Assembly (NCBI GenBank): GCA_017511685.1
Contig: JAFWJE010000020.1
Coordinates: 1-47,206, forward strand
DNA length: 47,206 nt
Source: Candidatus Saccharimonadota bacterium
GTDB taxonomy: Bacteria > Patescibacteriota > Saccharimonadia > Saccharimonadales > Saccharimonadaceae
Reading direction: 5' to 3'
Below, piece after piece: positions 45,948 to 47,206 of this stretch (position 1 is its first letter; each line of letters opens with the position of its first letter). A model generated the notes under the pieces. That model ran no database searches. It was not told where the DNA came from and saw only the letters and a list, made by a program, of their open reading frames with translations. A program made the translations under genes and the position numbers.

Positions 45948-47206
45948 ATGAGCGCACTGAGAAGCTCAATGAAGAATAAAATTTGGCGAAGTCGAGCGGT
46001 TTTTGTGGGAGCAACGACTGGCTTGGCGGCGCTGGTGCTTACGTGGGTGCTTTCTGGCGTAGTGACAACAGCGACAGATGCCTCGGCGGCAACACAACTT
46101 TCTATTGCTTTGACGCAAGCCATCGCCGTAAGAGTATTGGATAGCACTGCTACTTCAGAAATCAGCACATTGAGTTATAATATCTCTCCTTCTCCTGCTG
46201 GCTTTACCACCAGAAACTCTGCCGTAGTAGATGTAGCCACTTCCAATGAGACTGGTTATAGCCTATCTATGACATCAGACTATAGAATAGATGGTACTTC
46301 CTCTGATCCATCCTCTCCTAACTATTCTGCCACTAGTACTGCTGCTTATACTACCGCTCTTGTGCCATCTCCAGCTAGCGGTATTTCTGTCAACATCCCA
46401 ACGAGCATCACTGCTACTAAGAACTACTGGAACTATGGTACTTCCTGGAATGAGGACCTAGAGGATGCCCTAAGCAATACTACCAACTACACTGGTGGCA
46501 CTAGTGCTAACAAAGTCATCCCAGCCCATACTACTTCAGACACCATCAGAAGTGATGTTGATGTTCCTACTGATAGTTCCAAGACTACCATTAACATAGA
46601 CGTCAATGCCAGTGAAGACATCCCTACTGGTACTTATAACAATAGACTAGTCTTTACTGCTACTGGTAATCCTATCCCAGCAGACTACACTCTAACTTAT
46701 GATAAGAATACTACAGACACTGTATCAAATCTCCCATCCCCAGACACTTGGAGTGGCGTAGCTAGCTCCCACACCTTCACCATCCCAAGTACCACTACTA
46801 TGGCCAGAGATGGTTACGGTTTTGTGGGCTGGTCCACTAGTGCCACAGAACGTCAAGGCTCTGGTTCTGGCCCAGACGGCCTTTATGTCGCAGGTGATAC
46901 CTACACCGTCAACGCCACCAGCCAAGTCTACCCAGCCCATGATACTGGTGAGGCTACCCTCTATGCCATCTGGGAAGTAGCCTTTTCCTGCGTAGCTAAC
47001 CAAATCTGCTATAATCCAAATGGTGCTGATGTAGTCGGCACGATGGAAAACCAAACTACCGTCTATATGACCTCGTCGACCACCGCCGGCGAAACTGACA
47101 GCACCGCCCTCTCTGGCAGCACTACCGAGTTTACCCTTTACTCACCTAACTTCTCTAGGACTGGCTACGGCTTTGCCGGCTGGAACACTAAGTCTGATGG
47201 CTCTGG
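45948..47206 (+). CDS. N-terminal part of a large secreted surface protein with Listeria-Bacteroides-type repeats (partial, open at right edge)
   Basis: 419 codons to the edge without a stop. The signal peptide has a basic start (MKNKIWRSR), hydrophobic core (about 18-38), and likely cleavage near ATDASA (about residue 47). Residues 48-245 are a Ser/Thr-rich beta domain (ATSNETGYSLSMTSDY). From about 247 there are InlB/List_Bact_rpt-type repeats: LTYDKN, GYGFVGWSTS, EATLYAIWE, then a degenerate second unit with CYNPNGAD and GYGFAGWNTKSDG. Such repeats carry adhesion domains. Full-length relatives often end in a FISUMP domain, as in the fragment at the left edge. Base composition changes from G-rich to C-rich just after the signal peptide. 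Confidence 0.82.
   Translation, partial: MSALRSSMKNKIWRSRAVFVGATTGLAALVLTWVLSGVVTTATDASAATQLSIALTQAIAVRVLDSTATSEISTLSYNISPSPAGFTTRNSAVVDVATSNETGYSLSMTSDYRIDGTSSDPSSPNYSATSTAAYTTALVPSPASGISVNIPTSITATKNYWNYGTSWNEDLEDALSNTTNYTGGTSANKVIPAHTTSDTIRSDVDVPTDSSKTTINIDVNASEDIPTGTYNNRLVFTATGNPIPADYTLTYDKNTTDTVSNLPSPDTWSGVASSHTFTIPSTTTMARDGYGFVGWSTSATERQGSGSGPDGLYVAGDTYTVNATSQVYPAHDTGEATLYAIWEVAFSCVANQICYNPNGADVVGTMENQTTVYMTSSTTAGETDSTALSGSTTEFTLYSPNFSRTGYGFAGWNTKSDGS

Noticed and set aside
45794-46168. Minus-strand frame of 124 codons over the small RNA and surface gene start
   Set aside because: It crosses the terminator, promoter and signal peptide region; no ribosome site and no recognisable domain.
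46725-47054. Minus-strand frame of 109 codons
   Set aside because: Antisense to the repeat domain of the surface protein; explained by its codon bias.
1-47206. Circular element with one surface gene split over the window ends
   Set aside because: Both edges carry surface protein pieces of similar type, but the gene content is chromosomal housekeeping and nothing shows that the two ends join.
1-47206. CRISPR array, insertion sequence or prophage
   Set aside because: No regularly spaced repeats, transposase, integrase or phage structural gene was found.

Overview
The window looks like a compact chromosome segment from a Patescibacteria/CPR bacterium, most likely a Saccharibacterium (TM7). The basis is gene content and style: very short intergenic gaps, standard stop codons including TGA, a rsmH-ftsL-ftsI-mraY-ftsW-murG-ftsQ cluster without the Mur ligase genes, bL21 without an adjacent bL27 gene, large Ser/Thr-rich surface proteins with Listeria-type and FISUMP-type domains, and a DUF11/LPxTG-like envelope protein. 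The lineage is an inference; there is no rRNA gene to anchor it. I found no tRNA, rRNA, CRISPR array or transposase.

Layout. 1-680 is the 3' end of a FISUMP-type surface protein. 844-2372 holds two tandem VapBC-type toxin-antitoxin modules. 2435-3875 is def-fmt (minus strand). 3955-5928 is priA, lying between inverted repeats and with reversed strand composition. 5979-6560 carries an orphan PD-(D/E)XK nuclease-like gene and a candidate small RNA. 6668-10208 is a winged-helix regulator, recJ, rpsU (minus) and two adenylate kinase paralogues. 10285-14588 is map, ftsA, ftsZ, a perfect CIRCE operator, nrdR and a thioredoxin-fold protein. 14598-17495 is ileS (minus). 17560-25944 is an envelope locus: a 47-residue ORF, a small acidic protein, a 1581-residue giant protein, a DUF11/LPTTG protein and an ATP-grasp ligase. 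25979-28063 is rplU, parA, parB; 28094-29533 is rel (minus). 29581-33106 is an apparent operon with rnhA, a CYTH-like gene, a KwaB/DUF4868-like gene, xseA and xseB. 33144-37125 holds a single-TM protein, a soluble histidine kinase, a lone receiver, recO and glyS. A 166-nt nested palindrome and ppa (minus) follow. 38352-45684 is the dcw-type cell wall/division cluster, with candidate structured RNAs before rsmH and before ftsL. 45948 to the right edge is the 5' part of a second large surface protein.

How the parts work together. Most of the window is housekeeping: start-codon formylation and deformylation (fmt, def, map), DNA replication restart and repair (priA, recJ, recO, xseAB, rnhA), chromosome partition (parAB), division and septal wall synthesis (ftsA, ftsZ, ftsL, ftsI, mraY, ftsW, murG, ftsQ), and aminoacylation (ileS, glyS). 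Accessory material sits in four places: the toxin-antitoxin pair, the repeat-bounded nuclease, the 17.5-26 kb envelope locus, and the surface protein genes at both edges.

Two window-wide signals stand out. First, many genes have a TATAAT-like -10 box placed exactly 6-7 nt before the start codon, so their mRNAs should be leaderless; others have ordinary Shine-Dalgarno leaders. Second, the + strand is G-rich almost throughout, whichever strand is coding, except in priA and the two edge surface genes, which points to inversion or import of those segments. All motif positions were read by eye; no alignment, folding or database search was run.
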